Shown here one piece after another: positions 50,401-59,155 of a stretch of 64,000 nucleotides of DNA (position 1 is the stretch's first letter; each line of letters starts with the position of its first letter). The translations under genes and the position numbers were made by a program. Source of the DNA: Petaurus breviceps papuanus (Eukaryota; Chordata; Mammalia; Diprotodontia; Petauridae). The stretch spans positions 11,482,604 through 11,546,603 of the forward strand of contig JAMXIF010001195.1 in the NCBI GenBank assembly GCA_028583685.1, given 5' to 3'. The notes below the pieces were generated by a model that was given only the letters and a program-made list of their open reading frames with translations, was not told the DNA's origin and did no database searches.

Positions 50401-53400
50401 CTGTTACTTGACCCTGTTTATTTCAGTTTCCTCATTTGTCAAATGAGTTGGAAAAAGAAATGGTAAACCACTCCAGTGTCTTTGACAAGAAAACCCCATG
50501 TGGGTGTGGGGTCACAAAGTGTCCAACAGAACTGAAATGACTAAGCAACAACAATGACCAATGGGTATACAAGATAATGATATTCCTATATTAAGGAAAG
50601 AGCTGGTGCTCAAAACCTATGGGGAAAAATATTAAACTGGATATTTAAGGAGTGTGGACAAATGAAATGGGAAAATATACTTACAAACAATTCTATCTGT
50701 GTAGCATGTCTAGGTCTAACAACAATGCAAAGTCAGACTTCATGAGATGGCTGCTTTCTTTGGTTTAGTTTTCTGAAGTCATGGTAGCTCCCTATGAAAT
50801 TTCTGGATAAGAAAAACCTAACTAGATTAAAGTGAAACTCAGCTATTCATTATTGGGTTTCATGAGTATTTTTGTTAGCACAAACCTGTTAGACTAGCTC
50901 TTTACATCTCTTACAAAAAAGAGAACAATTTAACTGGATGGTTTGGGTTGAAGAGTTACTGTTTTTTCATCTTTGTGCGTGGGGGTGGGAGGTGGGGCAG
51001 GGCAAGTGTTTGTCCTTTCTACAAGTTTTGCTACTTGATTTATCATTAGTAGTAAACTGTTCAGCAGTGTTAATCTTCCGTTCTTTTCAATTTTCTTGTT
51101 TACATTTCCTTCTCCAAAGAGCTATCCAACTCCCAGGTTTGAGTTGGGGCTCAGAGTTCTATTATGCATACCAAATTGCATAATGACTAATCACTGGAAG
51201 AGATTATATCGGTTCTGAATGTTTCCACAGGGAATCAAAATAACTTTCTGTCAGAATCAAAAAAACTTTCTGTCAGAAAACTCCTAAGAAAATGTTATTT
51301 TTTGTCCCTACTCATCAAGAATATGAAAGTTTAAGCATTTTAATGTAATTTCTGACATCCTCTGTACTCCTCATTTTGTAATGACTTTATGTAAAGTTCC
51401 TTCTCTAAATTTTTTGCCATTTTTCAAGACCTTGACCATATGCTGCTGCCATCATGGGACTCTCCCTAACCAGTCTCCCCCCCCACACACACACACACAA
51501 GGGTAAAAGGAAATGGAACCTGTCCTTCTTTGTATCTCCTGTAATGCTTATCAAAAGGCATTGCACAGAGTTGCTCTTCAGTAATCTGAGAGACAGAAAA
51601 CCACCTGGAATAAGGCTGGACTGGACATCAAGGACACCTGGATTCAAACCTGACCTCAAAGATCCACTTGTTATACGACCTGAGCAAGTCACTTAACCTT
51701 TCTGATCCTCAATTTCCTGATCTATCAAATGATTTTGTCAATAGCACTCCCCTCACAAGGTTAATGTGAGATATGTAAAATTCTATAAACTTTAAATCAT
51801 CCTATAAGGGTCAACTATTATTATCAAGAAAGTCTGTTGAATGTTAGAAGACCATAAGATTCAAAGATTAATTTTGAATTTAATTCTGAAATCAACAAAA
51901 AATCCAATGTCCTTTCTACAGGACCATAAAGCCATTCCATTGTCACATCCAAGGGAGTCATTTAATTCAAAGTCAAAGTCAAAAACTTGTCTAAATCAAA
52001 GTATAAAAATTCATTATAATAAGTCATCTAAACTAAAACATGAGTAAACATAGGACTAAGGAAAGAGACCACTAAAGAAAATGTAATTGGTACCTTTCAA
52101 TAAAAGAAACTGCCTCCTTCAGCATAATTACGCTGGCTCTTTCTGCCTTCATAGGTTGCTCTGTAATTTCATGTTGTCTCATGAAAAGGCAATTCCAATA
52201 CAGTTTATTTTGGAAACTGAAGAACCAAGAAAAGGCCAAAAGAAAGCCAAATAAAATAATACAGATAATAAACAACCAGGGTATGGAGACCAAATGAGTT
52301 AGCTTCCCCACAGTCAGTGTAAGAACAGCAATGATGATTAGCTCCATGCAAAACCAAAGTTTATTTGCTATGGCTAATTCTGTGTCACAGGAGGGATCTG
52401 GCCAACAATAGGAAGTGAGTGTGTGTGGTATGCCATAGAAATAGTCAAAACCATAATGGTTTGGATGATGGCAGTGGTCATTCCGGTATTTACAGTTTAA
52501 ACCTTGATGCCATTTACCTGAAAGTAAAAATAGAAAATATTACTTTATACTATATTAATATGTAATATATATTAATGTAATAAAGACATTCTTGGTAAAT
52601 CTTTTCTTGAAGACCACAAAGGAAAAAAGAAGTCATCTAAAGCCATATGCTTAAGCATGTAGTAGGCATCGAACAAACGTCTATTGAATTGAATATATGC
52701 AGTATCATTTCTTTCCCTAAAAATATTTCCTTCAACTGATTCATTTATTGCACAGTGTTTTGTTTGTTTCTTCGTTTTTTGCTGTTGCTGCTGCTGTTTT
52801 GGGGGAGATGTTTTTGATTAGCAGAATGGATACATTTTGGGAACATAAGCAGAAAGCCCAACAGAAGGCAATTTGCAACCTTATAGGATCATGTACATGG
52901 CAATTTCTTGTTAGCAATTATTTAAAATTCTTAGTGAATAACACAGGATCATAGATTTCAGTAGATTATGTGTTCTGTGAAGTCAGGGCGTGTTTTAATT
53001 TTAATATCTGCTTCTGCAATACCTGTTACATATTAGATGCTTAAAAAATGACTGTTCATTTCAATCAAGAATCAGAGCAGCACATATCCCAAAGGACAAT
53101 GGACAAATGCATAGGACCATGAGGAGATTGCAGTATATTCCCAATAAAACTTTCAAAAGGTTATTTAAAGGTAATTTTTGAGGAATAACAATTGGAAATT
53201 GAAGTGATCTTGTCAAGTAGTAGTCTTATTTATATACTTAGGATTGGTGAAACTCATTGATTTAGGAGTGCCCTACAGTGATGCAAATCACAACTTGACC
53301 ATGTATTTCCATCATATATGACCCTTTTCCATATTCTTCCAAATGTTCAACTCAGGAAGTCATGTCAACATATTGGAGGTCTTCTTTACTTTCTCCAGTT

Positions 53401-55594
53401 ATTGTGAAGGTATAAATAGAATACTATCTCCTAGCTCTCAACTTGTGCTCAACTCATCTCTTCATCGATTCATATCATTCTTTGATGATGTTCTTTTTTT
53501 CCGTACTTCTTTGGAATTCCTTAGTGGTTGTATGTTGAAGTCCACTCACATCCCTCACGCACATTTTGATTATGCTCTTTGTAATTCCCATCTTTAGTGA
53601 CATTCATGTTCCATATCTTATTGCCACATAACAGCACCCATATAATGGTACTTACTAATAAGATGGTACTTTGGTTTTGTGTAAAAATGGAGTCAATGAA
53701 AGAGCTTTACAACTTTATGAAAGCAATTTATCCCCCTTTCCTGCTATTTTTCAAAACTAGTATCACCTCATTGGTCATATGTACTATTTGTTCTTGATAT
53801 ACATACTGTTGGGTAAGTTCCAGACGATTATCAATTCCAATATTTGCTGATCTATAGAATAGGAATTCTTCATAAACTTGGCCCTTTCTATGCTGATGAA
53901 AAAGCTAAGCTCCATCAAATGATTATAGATCTCTTCCTGAAGCCTCTTCAATATCCATTGGCCTGAAATAATCAATGCAATGTTATCTACATACTAGAAG
54001 ATCTGAAACACCTTAGCTTACCTTTTTCTGACATGTTTATTTGTATGAAAAGCAGAGAGACTTAGAATGTCTCACTATAAAGGTATATTGTTTTTACAGT
54101 TCAGAATTCAAAAGAAATTATTTAATCTTAGCCTAGCAGTACTCTGCCTGACTCGTTAGTTGAATAAGATAGTATTCATAAAAGGAGAAAATTCCTAAGA
54201 TATTTCAATGTCATTATTTATATATAAATGTATATTCATAAATTGGCCCACACATCCTTGTGAGGTGATTAGAGCCATTTTGTTATCTTCATTTCAAATA
54301 TTAACATACAGTGAGAGTTATACTTGGTTGCCCAAAATTATTCACCAAAGCAATAAAGATATTGCTTCTCACTGACATGAATACCAAGAATAAGAATGAT
54401 GAAGAAGAGAGTAGAGAATATTCCAAAGCTTATATCTTATTTTGGATTATATTAATTTGAGGGCTAAACCCGAGAAGATTTGTGGGAAATGTCTTTCTCT
54501 GAGGGGCTAGTTTGCCTAGATAGAAAGTTCTAAAGAAAGTACTTAATCCTAGCCTGAGAACACTCCCTCAGCATTTTGTTAGCTGGATAGGGTGGCTATG
54601 ATCAAAAAGCTGTGAGACCATTTTTATTTAGTAGAGGTCCTAGCTATGAGAGCCTATCCTAATAAATAAACTTGAGGTGAGATATCTGGCATTCCTACAG
54701 AGACAAAGCCAAAAAGTGAGTAGCAGGGAGCAATTCCCAGAAGAAACCATGAGAATGAGACCGGTAGAATCAATGCCCACTAAATACCAGTGAAATCATA
54801 TTTATCTGGGTTTACGTTGGGAAAATTTACCAGCAGTCATCAGAAGATTAGTAGCAACCAGGAGAGTAATACTCCATACTCAGTACGGAGCAGGCCCAGT
54901 TAGAGATGTGCAATGACATTACCAGAAGAGTTAGTTGTCCCTCAGAACATATGTGCTGGACACATAAGTTCCCTATGTGTACTTTCCTCATGTATGATCT
55001 CTATGCATGTCCCATATTACCACTTATGATGTTTATGTTTATGAAATAGTGTGCCTTAGGTATATGGTGACATTCTCTATTATGCCATTTCTCTCTCTTT
55101 TTTAAGAAAGAAAACAGGAATGGCTAGATGGCACAGATAAATTCCTGACACCATCCCTGGAGCCAGGAAGACCTGAGTTCAAATCCAAATTTAGACATTT
55201 AACACCTAGTAACCATGTGTCCTTGGGCAAGTCACTTAACCCCAATTGCTCTGGCTTTGACCCTCCAATAGCAAAAAAAAAAAGGAACAAAATAAGGTTT
55301 TCCATGACATAGTAGAATTAAAATAGTCTTCACTCAAATGCACTGCCCGTCAATATTATAAAGTCTTATACCTTTCATAACATTTCTGGGAGGCATGGTG
55401 GATGGGGTGAGAAGAAGGAATGGGAAGGAAAAGCAATTTTGAAAAAAGTGATTTCCACATACCTATCAGTGCTGTTCTATAACCATGCTTCTTTAGGGTG
55501 GCTGCAAATGTGGTTTCATTCCGAGGGAGCCCTCCACTGACCCCAAGAGAGTTGAAGACACTATGGGAACGGATGACACTTCTAGAGACCATTC
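32717..55594 (-). CDS. ARSF: Arylsulfatase F-like gene, C-terminal seven exons
   Basis: Seven minus-strand exons (55594-55463, 52517-52094, 48487-48351, 46250-46116, 39874-39712, 33764-33643, 33084-32717) join in phase and encode 492 residues plus a stop. They cover all but about the first 100 residues of a 590-residue family. Family knowledge: type I sulfatases of the STS/ARSD/ARSL/ARSF/ARSH group hydrolyse sulfate esters in the secretory pathway using formylglycine and calcium. Visible active-site residues, by analogy with human STS, are Lys and His in GKWHQG, His in LHVHTP, Asp in TSDHGG and Lys in IYKGGKG. A membrane-type hydrophobic hairpin is present. Closest by recall is ARSF ([45 protein letters not shown]). 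The formylglycine Cys exon and signal peptide were searched for and not found before 64000. All frames are open, so the gene looks functional. ARSF rather than a related paralogue is likely but not proven. Confidence 0.85.
33643..33764 (-). CDS. ARSF: ARSF-like exon: [10 protein letters not shown] and HEFLYHYCG
   Basis: An exon of 122 bases, acceptor CCTCAG and donor GTGAGT. It encodes [20 protein letters not shown] and then [20 protein letters not shown]. The block closely follows human ARSF ([20 protein letters not shown], then EFLFHYCGSYLHAVRW). It closes with a split Ser codon completed by the final exon. Confidence 0.92.
33765..36420. other. Intron of the ARSF-like gene, no recognised feature
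   Basis: AT-rich sequence without confident repeats or open frames of interest. It contains the left flank of the HAL1 insertion. Confidence 0.4.
36429..39257 (+). mobile_element. HAL1 (half-L1), full-length but decayed copy
   Basis: It starts ACAGAGCCAAGATGGTGGAG, the L1-type 5' UTR head, carries an ORF1-derived region at 37177-38217, then a G/A-rich 3' UTR ending in the HAL1 tail (GAGAAAATTTGTAACTTAAA, then an A run). No ORF2-like sequence intervenes. Near-identical 8-bp flanks AATTATCA occur at 36421-36428 and 39258-39265. It lies in an intron of the ARSF-like gene, on the opposite strand. Length is about 2.8 kb, like the second copy. Confidence 0.85.
37177..38217 (+). pseudogene. HAL1 ORF1 pseudogene
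   Basis: Aligned by eye with the copy at 59856-60917. The ORF1p start corresponds to ATGAGCAAAAAGAGG at 37177. Later blocks such as AATAGATCCAGGAGAGATAA near 37687, CCTAGGAATATCATAGCCAA near 37876 and GACTTTCAAGCATTCTTGAT near 38135 match one by one. This copy has frame breaks and stops, so no ORF1p could be made. At the place of the TAA at 60648 in the other copy this one reads CAA (37950-37952), and at the TGA at 60714 both read TGA. Confidence 0.8.
39266..39412 (+). mobile_element. WSINE-like SINE abutting HAL1
   Basis: Head GAGCAGCTAGGTGGCACAGT directly follows the HAL1 target duplication. The tail is GAAAGTCACTTAACCCCAAT. The right flank AAAAATTAATTATC resembles the left AAAAAATTATC, so this insertion probably used an overlapping target site. 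Confidence 0.85.
39712..39874 (-). CDS. ARSF: ARSF-like exon: [15 protein letters not shown]
   Basis: An exon of 163 bases, acceptor ATATAG and donor GTAAGA. It encodes [20 protein letters not shown], then [20 protein letters not shown] and [15 protein letters not shown]. The GWEGGIRVP block is the second sulfatase signature region. Relatives have GMGGWEGG, so the Ala in GMAGW is a small change. Confidence 0.93.
40035..40560 (-). mobile_element. L2 fragment, 3' end and adjacent region
   Basis: Antisense L2: GTCAACAAGTATTTAATCAA, AAGGGCAAAAACAGTCCATG, GGCTTCTTGGAGAAGGCGAG, then GTGTAAGGAAACTGGAAAAA. Diverged, no frame. Confidence 0.6.
40570..41085. other. Unassigned intron stretch
   Basis: No gene or confident repeat is recognised; poly-A patches near 40750-40820. 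Confidence 0.4.
41844..42376 (+). repeat. Solo LTR inside L2
   Basis: It starts TGTCG and ends CGACA, a perfect 5-bp inverted terminal repeat. It has a TATATAA box at 42080-42086 and AATAAA at 42325-42330, in the U3-R order of an LTR. Length is 533 bp. The surrounding L2 resumes downstream. I could not see a clean target duplication, so the exact edges are approximate. Family not identified; it is a fossil single LTR. Confidence 0.65.
42573..42741 (-). mobile_element. WSINE-like SINE in the L2 3' UTR
   Basis: Antisense copy flanked by GAAAGCAGGTACTTT (42558-42572) and GAAGGCAGGTACTTT (42742-42756), one mismatch. Confidence 0.95.
43153..43318 (-). mobile_element. WSINE-like SINE
   Basis: Antisense copy with the 9-bp duplication CATAGGAGA at 43144-43152 and 43319-43327. 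Confidence 0.92.
43380..43830 (-). mobile_element. Probable L2 fragment
   Basis: Text such as GGAAGCAGAATTTGAGTAAGG and CATGGAGATGCTTGAATACC follows the antisense L2 region after RT. Weak and diverged. Confidence 0.4.
43840..44165. other. Unassigned intron stretch
   Basis: No gene or confident repeat is seen. Confidence 0.35.
44166..44580 (+). repeat. Candidate solo LTR
   Basis: The block begins TGTGGGG and ends CCCCACA, a perfect 7-bp inverted terminal repeat, with AATAAA at 44453-44458 and a CACATAAAATG TATA-like motif near 44298. At 415 bp it has LTR length and layout. No target duplication was seen. It is GC-richer than its surroundings. Fossil; family not identified. Confidence 0.5.
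44590..45235. repeat. MIR/L2-derived patchwork
   Basis: Around 44915-45110 are MIR and L2-tail words (CCCCATTTTACAGATGAGGAAACTGA; GGTGCCTGGCATAAAGTAAG), then a plus MIR at 45110-45230 (AGTCATTTAACCTCTCAAAG). Nothing else is recognised here. Confidence 0.5.
45240..45750. other. Unassigned intron stretch
   Basis: No gene or confident repeat is seen; poly-C near 45670. Confidence 0.35.
45756..45944 (+). mobile_element. WSINE-like SINE with (CA)n
   Basis: Head GGGGCAGCTAGGTGGCACAG, internal CACACAGACACAC array, tail CCTTGGGCAAGTTACTTAAC and poly-A. Only a few bases of A-rich flank repeat are seen. Confidence 0.9.
46116..46250 (-). CDS. ARSF: ARSF-like exon: TSDHGG metal-binding motif
   Basis: An exon of 135 bases, acceptor GAAG preceded by a T-rich tract, donor GTAAAA. 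It encodes [20 protein letters not shown] and then [20 protein letters not shown] and NGIYK. Asp in TSDHGG binds the calcium ion and the Lys of NGIYKGGKG contacts the sulfate in STS. NNT is a potential glycosylation site also present in human ARSF. Confidence 0.93.
46380..46540 (+). mobile_element. L2 3' end
   Basis: Classic L2 tail: GTGTGAGATCCTTGAGGGTA, TGTATCCCCAGCACTAAGTA, CAGTGCTGACACATAGTAGA, ATTGATTGATAGATTGAT. Confidence 0.8.
46545..47120. other. Unassigned intron stretch
   Basis: No gene or confident repeat is seen. Confidence 0.35.
47125..47270 (-). mobile_element. MIR-type SINE fragment
   Basis: Antisense MIR: AGTAACTTACCCAAGGTCAC, GACTTGAAGCCATGTCTTCC. Confidence 0.65.
47382..47446. 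repeat. (AG)n microsatellite
   Basis: About 65 bp of nearly perfect AG repeat. Confidence 0.95.
47592..47752 (+). mobile_element. WSINE-like SINE
   Basis: Flanked by 11-bp duplications AAGAACAAAGG at 47581-47591 and 47753-47763. Confidence 0.95.
47770..48350. other. Unassigned intron stretch
   Basis: No gene or confident repeat is seen. The 103-codon plus frame at 48077-48388 overlaps the ARSF exon in antisense and is a shadow. Confidence 0.4.
48351..48487 (-). CDS. ARSF: ARSF-like exon: LHVHTPL active-site histidine
   Basis: An exon of 137 bases with acceptor TTTTTAG and donor GTAAGT. It encodes [20 protein letters not shown] and then [20 protein letters not shown]. The His in LHVHTPL matches the catalytic-site histidine of STS, and YGDxVEEMD is the family signature after it. 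In the family most members have DNVEEMDW or DAVEEMDW; here it reads DFVEEMDF, a conservative difference worth noting but not disabling by itself. Confidence 0.92.
48490..49610. other. Unassigned intron stretch
   Basis: A faint MIR/L2 trace is at 48860-48925. Otherwise nothing is recognised. Confidence 0.35.
49625..49795 (+). mobile_element. MIR-type SINE fragment
   Basis: Plus MIR order: GTGTGAGTTTGGGTAACTCT, CTGGAACTCAGTTTTCTCAA, GTACTATCTAACTCTAAATC. Confidence 0.65.
50150..50285 (+). mobile_element. L2 3' end
   Basis: L2 tail words: GAATGGAACTTCCTTGAGAA, TGCCTGGCACACAGTAGGCA, CTAGTTGACTGACTGA. Confidence 0.75.
50314..50556 (+). mobile_element. MAR1-type SINE
   Basis: Head GGTAACTAGACGAAACAGTGG and the MAR1 body GAAATGGTAAACCACTCCAG, then AAGAAAACCCCATGTGGGTG and ACTGAAATGACTAAGCAACA. 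Confidence 0.85.
50565..51575. other. Unassigned intron stretch
   Basis: No gene or confident repeat is seen; a short (CA)n is at 51483-51499. Confidence 0.35.
51585..51835 (+). mobile_element. MIR-type SINE
   Basis: Nearly full-length plus MIR: CACCTGGATTCAAACCTGAC, GAGCAAGTCACTTAACCTTT, CCTCAATTTCCTGATCTATC, TCACAAGGTTAATGTGAGAT. Confidence 0.8.
52094..52517 (-). CDS. ARSF: ARSF-like exon: active-site KWH and membrane hairpin
   Basis: The largest exon (424 bases), with acceptor TTTCAG and donor GTACC. It begins [20 protein letters not shown], contributing the Lys and His that contact the sulfate in STS, then [20 protein letters not shown]. Next is a strongly hydrophobic double segment ([20 protein letters not shown], then [20 protein letters not shown]), the family-specific insertion that in STS forms two membrane helices. 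The end, [20 protein letters not shown], is very close to human ARSF. It finishes in SFIER with the Arg codon split across the intron. Confidence 0.93.
52520..53265. other. Intron stretch with L2-tail traces
   Basis: Short L2 3'-end words are near 52655-52700 and 52975-53060. A CTG-rich patch lies near 52780. No gene is seen. Confidence 0.4.
53270..54010 (-). mobile_element. RTE-type LINE fragment
   Basis: The minus strand between 53784 and 54000 encodes [20 protein letters not shown] and later [15 protein letters not shown], resembling the reverse-transcriptase 'FADDIVLIA' region followed by the 'KTKFM' block of RTE/BovB-type LINEs. The lower part (53290-53650) fits the C-terminal region in antisense. 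Frames are decayed. Clade is inferred from motif style, not from alignment. Confidence 0.5.
54110..55080 (+). repeat. Unclassified repeat with internal direct repeats
   Basis: AAAGAAATTATTTAATCTTAG at about 54110 and AAAGAAAGTACTTAATCCTAG at about 54532 are followed by similar sequence for roughly 70 bases, giving two diverged direct repeats about 420 bp apart. A CTAATAAATAAAC motif near 54660 is polyadenylation-like. It could be an old LTR or internal duplication; I cannot name it. Confidence 0.35.
55124..55283 (+). mobile_element. WSINE-like SINE
   Basis: Head GGAATGGCTAGATGGCACAG, tail CTTGGGCAAGTCACTTAACC, then a short A-rich tail. It sits just 3' (on plus, left) of an ARSF-like exon. 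Confidence 0.9.
55463..55594 (-). CDS. ARSF: ARSF-like exon: segment after the formylglycine motif
   Basis: The exon of 132 bases follows a TTTCAG acceptor and ends at a GTATG donor. It encodes [20 protein letters not shown], then [20 protein letters not shown] and TALIG. The phase needs one base (G) from an exon upstream, which in relatives ends ...TGRYPIRS, right after the CxPSR formylglycine motif. That exon is not in the window. NET is a potential N-glycosylation site shared with human ARSF ([20 protein letters not shown]). Confidence 0.9.
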
Positions 55595-55799
55595 CTGAAA
55601 TTAAAATGAAAAAAAAAAGATGATCAACCCAATTATGAGTCATGTAGCCACAGTTTTTATTTTTGTTTTCCATTCCTCCTACAAACTACATTCCTCTTCA
55701 TTCCAAGGATGATTTTTATTTGTTTGTTTGTTTGTTTTCCTGGTCCAGATTTACTCATCAGTAAACTCTCTCTACACATGCAGATCAGCTAATCTATAA

Positions 55800-55960
55800 T
55801 TAAGAGCTTTAAGAGAATTATTTCCCTGAAACTAGGGCTTAATTGTCCATGATTACTCAGCCAGTACATTCAGTGGTAGAAATTGAACCCAGACTGTTTT
55901 GACTCAGAAATTGGCCCTCATCCACTATGTCAAGCTATCTCTCTTATAGGTAAAGGACAG
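55800..55960 (-). mobile_element. MIR-type SINE fragment
   Basis: Antisense MIR: TTAATTGTCCATGATTACTC, AGTGGTAGAAATTGAACCCA, CATCCACTATGTCAAGCTAT. Confidence 0.65.
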
Positions 55961-56077
55961 ATATTGTCTAAATCTGAACAGTCCTCATGGTATTAATAAC
56001 ACTGGCCCTGCTTCTCCCAGTAGAAACCTAGTTCCAAAGAGATTGAGAAAATATTACTCTTTCCTATCCAAGGTGTT

Positions 56078-56310
56078 TTTCTACTTTCTATTTCTTCTCT
56101 CTCCTTTCCACGCTCTTTCTCTTACTTCTTTCCTTCCTTCTTCCTTTCTTTTCCTTCTTCTTTCCCTTTCCTTCATTTTTTCTTTTGTTCCTCCCTCCCT
56201 GCCTCCAATCCTACTTTCCTCTCTCCCTTCATCTTTTTCTTCCTTTTTATCTTCTTTTCTTCTTTCCATTAATTCTTCCTTTCATCCTTCCTTCCTTTCT
56301 TTCCTAGGGA
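56078..56310. repeat. Pyrimidine-rich (TTCC)n low-complexity tract
   Basis: About 230 bp of C/T-only blocks on plus. It produces a Ser/Phe/Leu-rich frame on plus and an Arg/Glu/Lys-rich frame on minus; neither is a gene. Confidence 0.9.
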
Positions 56311-56439
56311 GAGTTTTAAAGGTTTCATCTGTGATCCAGACATGTGATTTCATTGGTAAAAGAAGTATTCTTTAACAGAGATGGAAAATGATCAATTTAT
56401 CTGTAATTTAGAACATTGGCTCTGATGTTAAATGACTTG

Positions 56440-56725
56440 TCCATGGTCACAGAGTTAGACTATGTCATAGGATCATAGATCTAGAAATGGAAGGGAACTC
56501 AGAGGTCATCTAATAGGATGTCTGTTTAGCCCTTTCATTTTGAACATGAGTAAACTGAAATCTAAAGAGGGTAAACATGTCACCCAAGGTCACACAGGTA
56601 GGAAGTGTCAGAAGTAATCTTTAAATCCAGATCTTCTCACTTTAGAGCTAGTATTCATTCCAAATACCAGAAGCCGGATTTTGCTCTTTTCTGACTCCAA
56701 AACCTTTCTCTATCTGCTATACCTT
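56440..56725 (-). mobile_element. MIR-type SINE
   Basis: Antisense MIR: ATCATAGATCTAGAAATGGA, AACTCAGAGGTCATCTAATA, CACCCAAGGTCACACAGGTA. Confidence 0.8.
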
Positions 56726-56729
56726 GATG

Positions 56730-57945
56730 CCTTTGCTTTTTCCTTTCTGAAAAGTAAATCACAATCTAATACAAGCATCTCACGCTCACTGATTTGATTG
56801 TGCCTCTCAGGGGAGGGAGGCAGAAATAGCCATGACTTCAACACATATCAGGACAGAATAGCTCTCACACTAGGAAAAAAACATATCAAAATCTTCTCTT
56901 GGAAAGCACACACATGTTAGATTTTTGTGTATTTCTCTAGACATTCATTCATTTAGCAAAGTAATCTTTGCTCCTTTGTTTGTTTTTTGTTGTGGAATAG
57001 ATACTGTATGTCCAAAAAGGATTTGGGAAGCTTCACAAGCAAAATATATGATAAGGATTTGGAAGAACTGTAAAAAAAATATTTCCAAATAATCCCTCCT
57101 CCCCATACACATATACGATAAATCAACTGAAGTGCTTGTAATGAAATAATATGCATTCATTGAATTAAAATGGATAAGGAAATCTCAAGATCCAAGAACA
57201 TTTTTAAATTTAGTGATAGTCATTTTCTTATGTCTGTTCCCCTTAATAATTAGTTCATGGATTTCCAGGTCACATGAATAAAAGATTAATGACTGGATAT
57301 TTTCCTCTAATCCCCATGACTTCTTAAGCCTCTGCAAAACAGAAATTATACACTACAGATAAGGCAATTTTAGCTGTCTTCATGGTATAGGACAACCAGA
57401 TGTTGCATCTGGTTGCATCTGCACAATGCATGGATTTATGTAGGGTTGCCACTGCTCATTGTCTCCTGTTTGTCATATGACTCTCAGTAACCAACCATCT
57501 TCAGTCTGCTCTAGACTAAGTTATCTGCAGCCAGAAGAAATTTACCCTATTTTAATACTGGCCCCTCCCTACTGCCAAGTTGTGCAGGTCTGGTGTAAAA
57601 GAAGCAAAAAAAATTAATGTTAAAATATAACATGCCAAAAATGCAAGGGAAACTTACTGATCTTGAAGACAGAATGCATAGACAACCTAAGAATTATCGA
57701 TCTCCCAGAACACAAGTTTGATTGAAAGACACATGTACATAGAGAGAAGTTAATAGTCTCCAAATGAAGCTTAAAGGTCAGATATACCCAACATAGTTTA
57801 CCCAGGCCAGGAATACCTTGATGTCCAGAGGGATGAGATAGCTCCTTGAGTTTATACAGTTGTAACTGAGACTTCTATTAGAGTTAAGGAACCCTTTTCC
57901 TTGAGGAAGGAGGATTCTCTCTTTGTTATGTTTTTTCTTCTTCTT
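56730..57945. other. Unassigned stretch upstream of the last visible ARSF exon
   Basis: This is intron or 5' flank of the ARSF-like gene. I searched the minus strand for the formylglycine exon (CxPSR...GRYPIRS) and did not find it. No repeat is clear. Confidence 0.4.
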
Positions 57946-57949
57946 TTTG

Positions 57950-58115
57950 TAGGAAAACATTTTAATTTATATTATTTTCAGTTTTCAACATTCATTTTCA
58001 CAAGATTTTGAGTTCCAAATTTTCTCCCCATCTCTCCTCTACCCTCAACCCCAGAATGGCAAGCATACTGATTACCCCTTCCCCCAGTCTGCCCTCTCTT
58101 CTTTCCTCTCCTATC
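57950..58115 (-). mobile_element. L1 tail fragment
   Basis: Antisense L1 words: TCAGTTTTCAACATTCATTT, GATTTTGAGTTCCAAATTTT, CCCCATCTCTCC. Confidence 0.65.
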
Positions 58116-58289
58116 CTCTACCCTAGATGATTCTGTGTTTAAAAAGGGCCTCTAACAAAGGATTATTTACAAAATAAGACGTGTCTGGAGTTCTAACAAA
58201 GGAGGCATAACACTAGCAACTCAGAATGCTCTCAACATTTTCCAAAGCCAGGATCAAGGTGACAAATGTAGGCCCAGAGAAACTATACT

Positions 58290-58395
58290 GACTACCCTCC
58301 TCAATCAGGCTATGAGCTCCTTGGGTGTAGTAACACTTATGTCCTCATACCATACAGTATATTGAATGTTTGATAAACATTATTTGACTGAAAAA
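58290..58395 (+). mobile_element. L2 3'-end fragment
   Basis: TATGAGCTCCTTGGGTGTAG, then TTGAATGTTTGATAAACATT, in L2-tail order; diverged. Confidence 0.5.
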
Positions 58396-59155
58396 TTCTT
58401 ATTTAGGGGCACTGAAAAGCTAAACCTAGCCAATCCCTGAATTATCACACACACTCTTGCCACGTAGCCCTTCTGTGCATTGACTCACAGCAAAACATAA
58501 ATAGGATCTAAAGCATAATCTACTATGTATTGATCTTATATAAAAAAATGCCCCAAATGGATGCATCATAAACAAATTAGAGAAACAAAATTTTTTATCA
58601 GATCTGTGAATAGGAGAAAAGTTCATGCCCAGAGAAGGAATGAAGCTGATCAGAGAAGGTAAAACAGATGATCTTGATTACATAAAATTAAAATATTTTT
58701 TCATAAACAAAATAAAACTATGATTCAAAGGCAAACAACTGGTAAATTATTTGTAGCAAATTTCTCTGATAAAGAATTCATTTCCAAGATATATAAGGAA
58801 ATAATTCAAATTTATAAAGACAAAAAAATTTTTTTAATTTATAAATGGTCTAAGGATATGAATGGGTACTTTTGAAAGGAAGAAAAAAATGTCCAAATCA
58901 CTACAAGTTAGAGTAATGAAAATTAAAACAATTCTGAGATTCTATACATCAAAGTGTCAAAGATAAAAAAAAAAGTTAAAAATTAATTAATTTTGGTAGA
59001 GCTGTTGGAAAACCAGCATATTGGTATGTTATTGGTGAGCCGGTGAATGGATATAAACATTCTAGAAAACAATTTGGAATTATACCCAAAAAGTTCTAAA
59101 CAGGACATGCTCTTTCACCCAACTAAGGGTCTAAGAGTATAGAAATCAACGAAAG

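Noticed and set aside
56043-56375. 110-codon plus frame rich in Ser, Leu, Phe
   Set aside because: By-product of a pyrimidine-only tract.
56600-58430. Upstream ARSF exon with the formylglycine motif
   Set aside because: No minus-strand block encoding CxPSR or GRYPIRS was seen.
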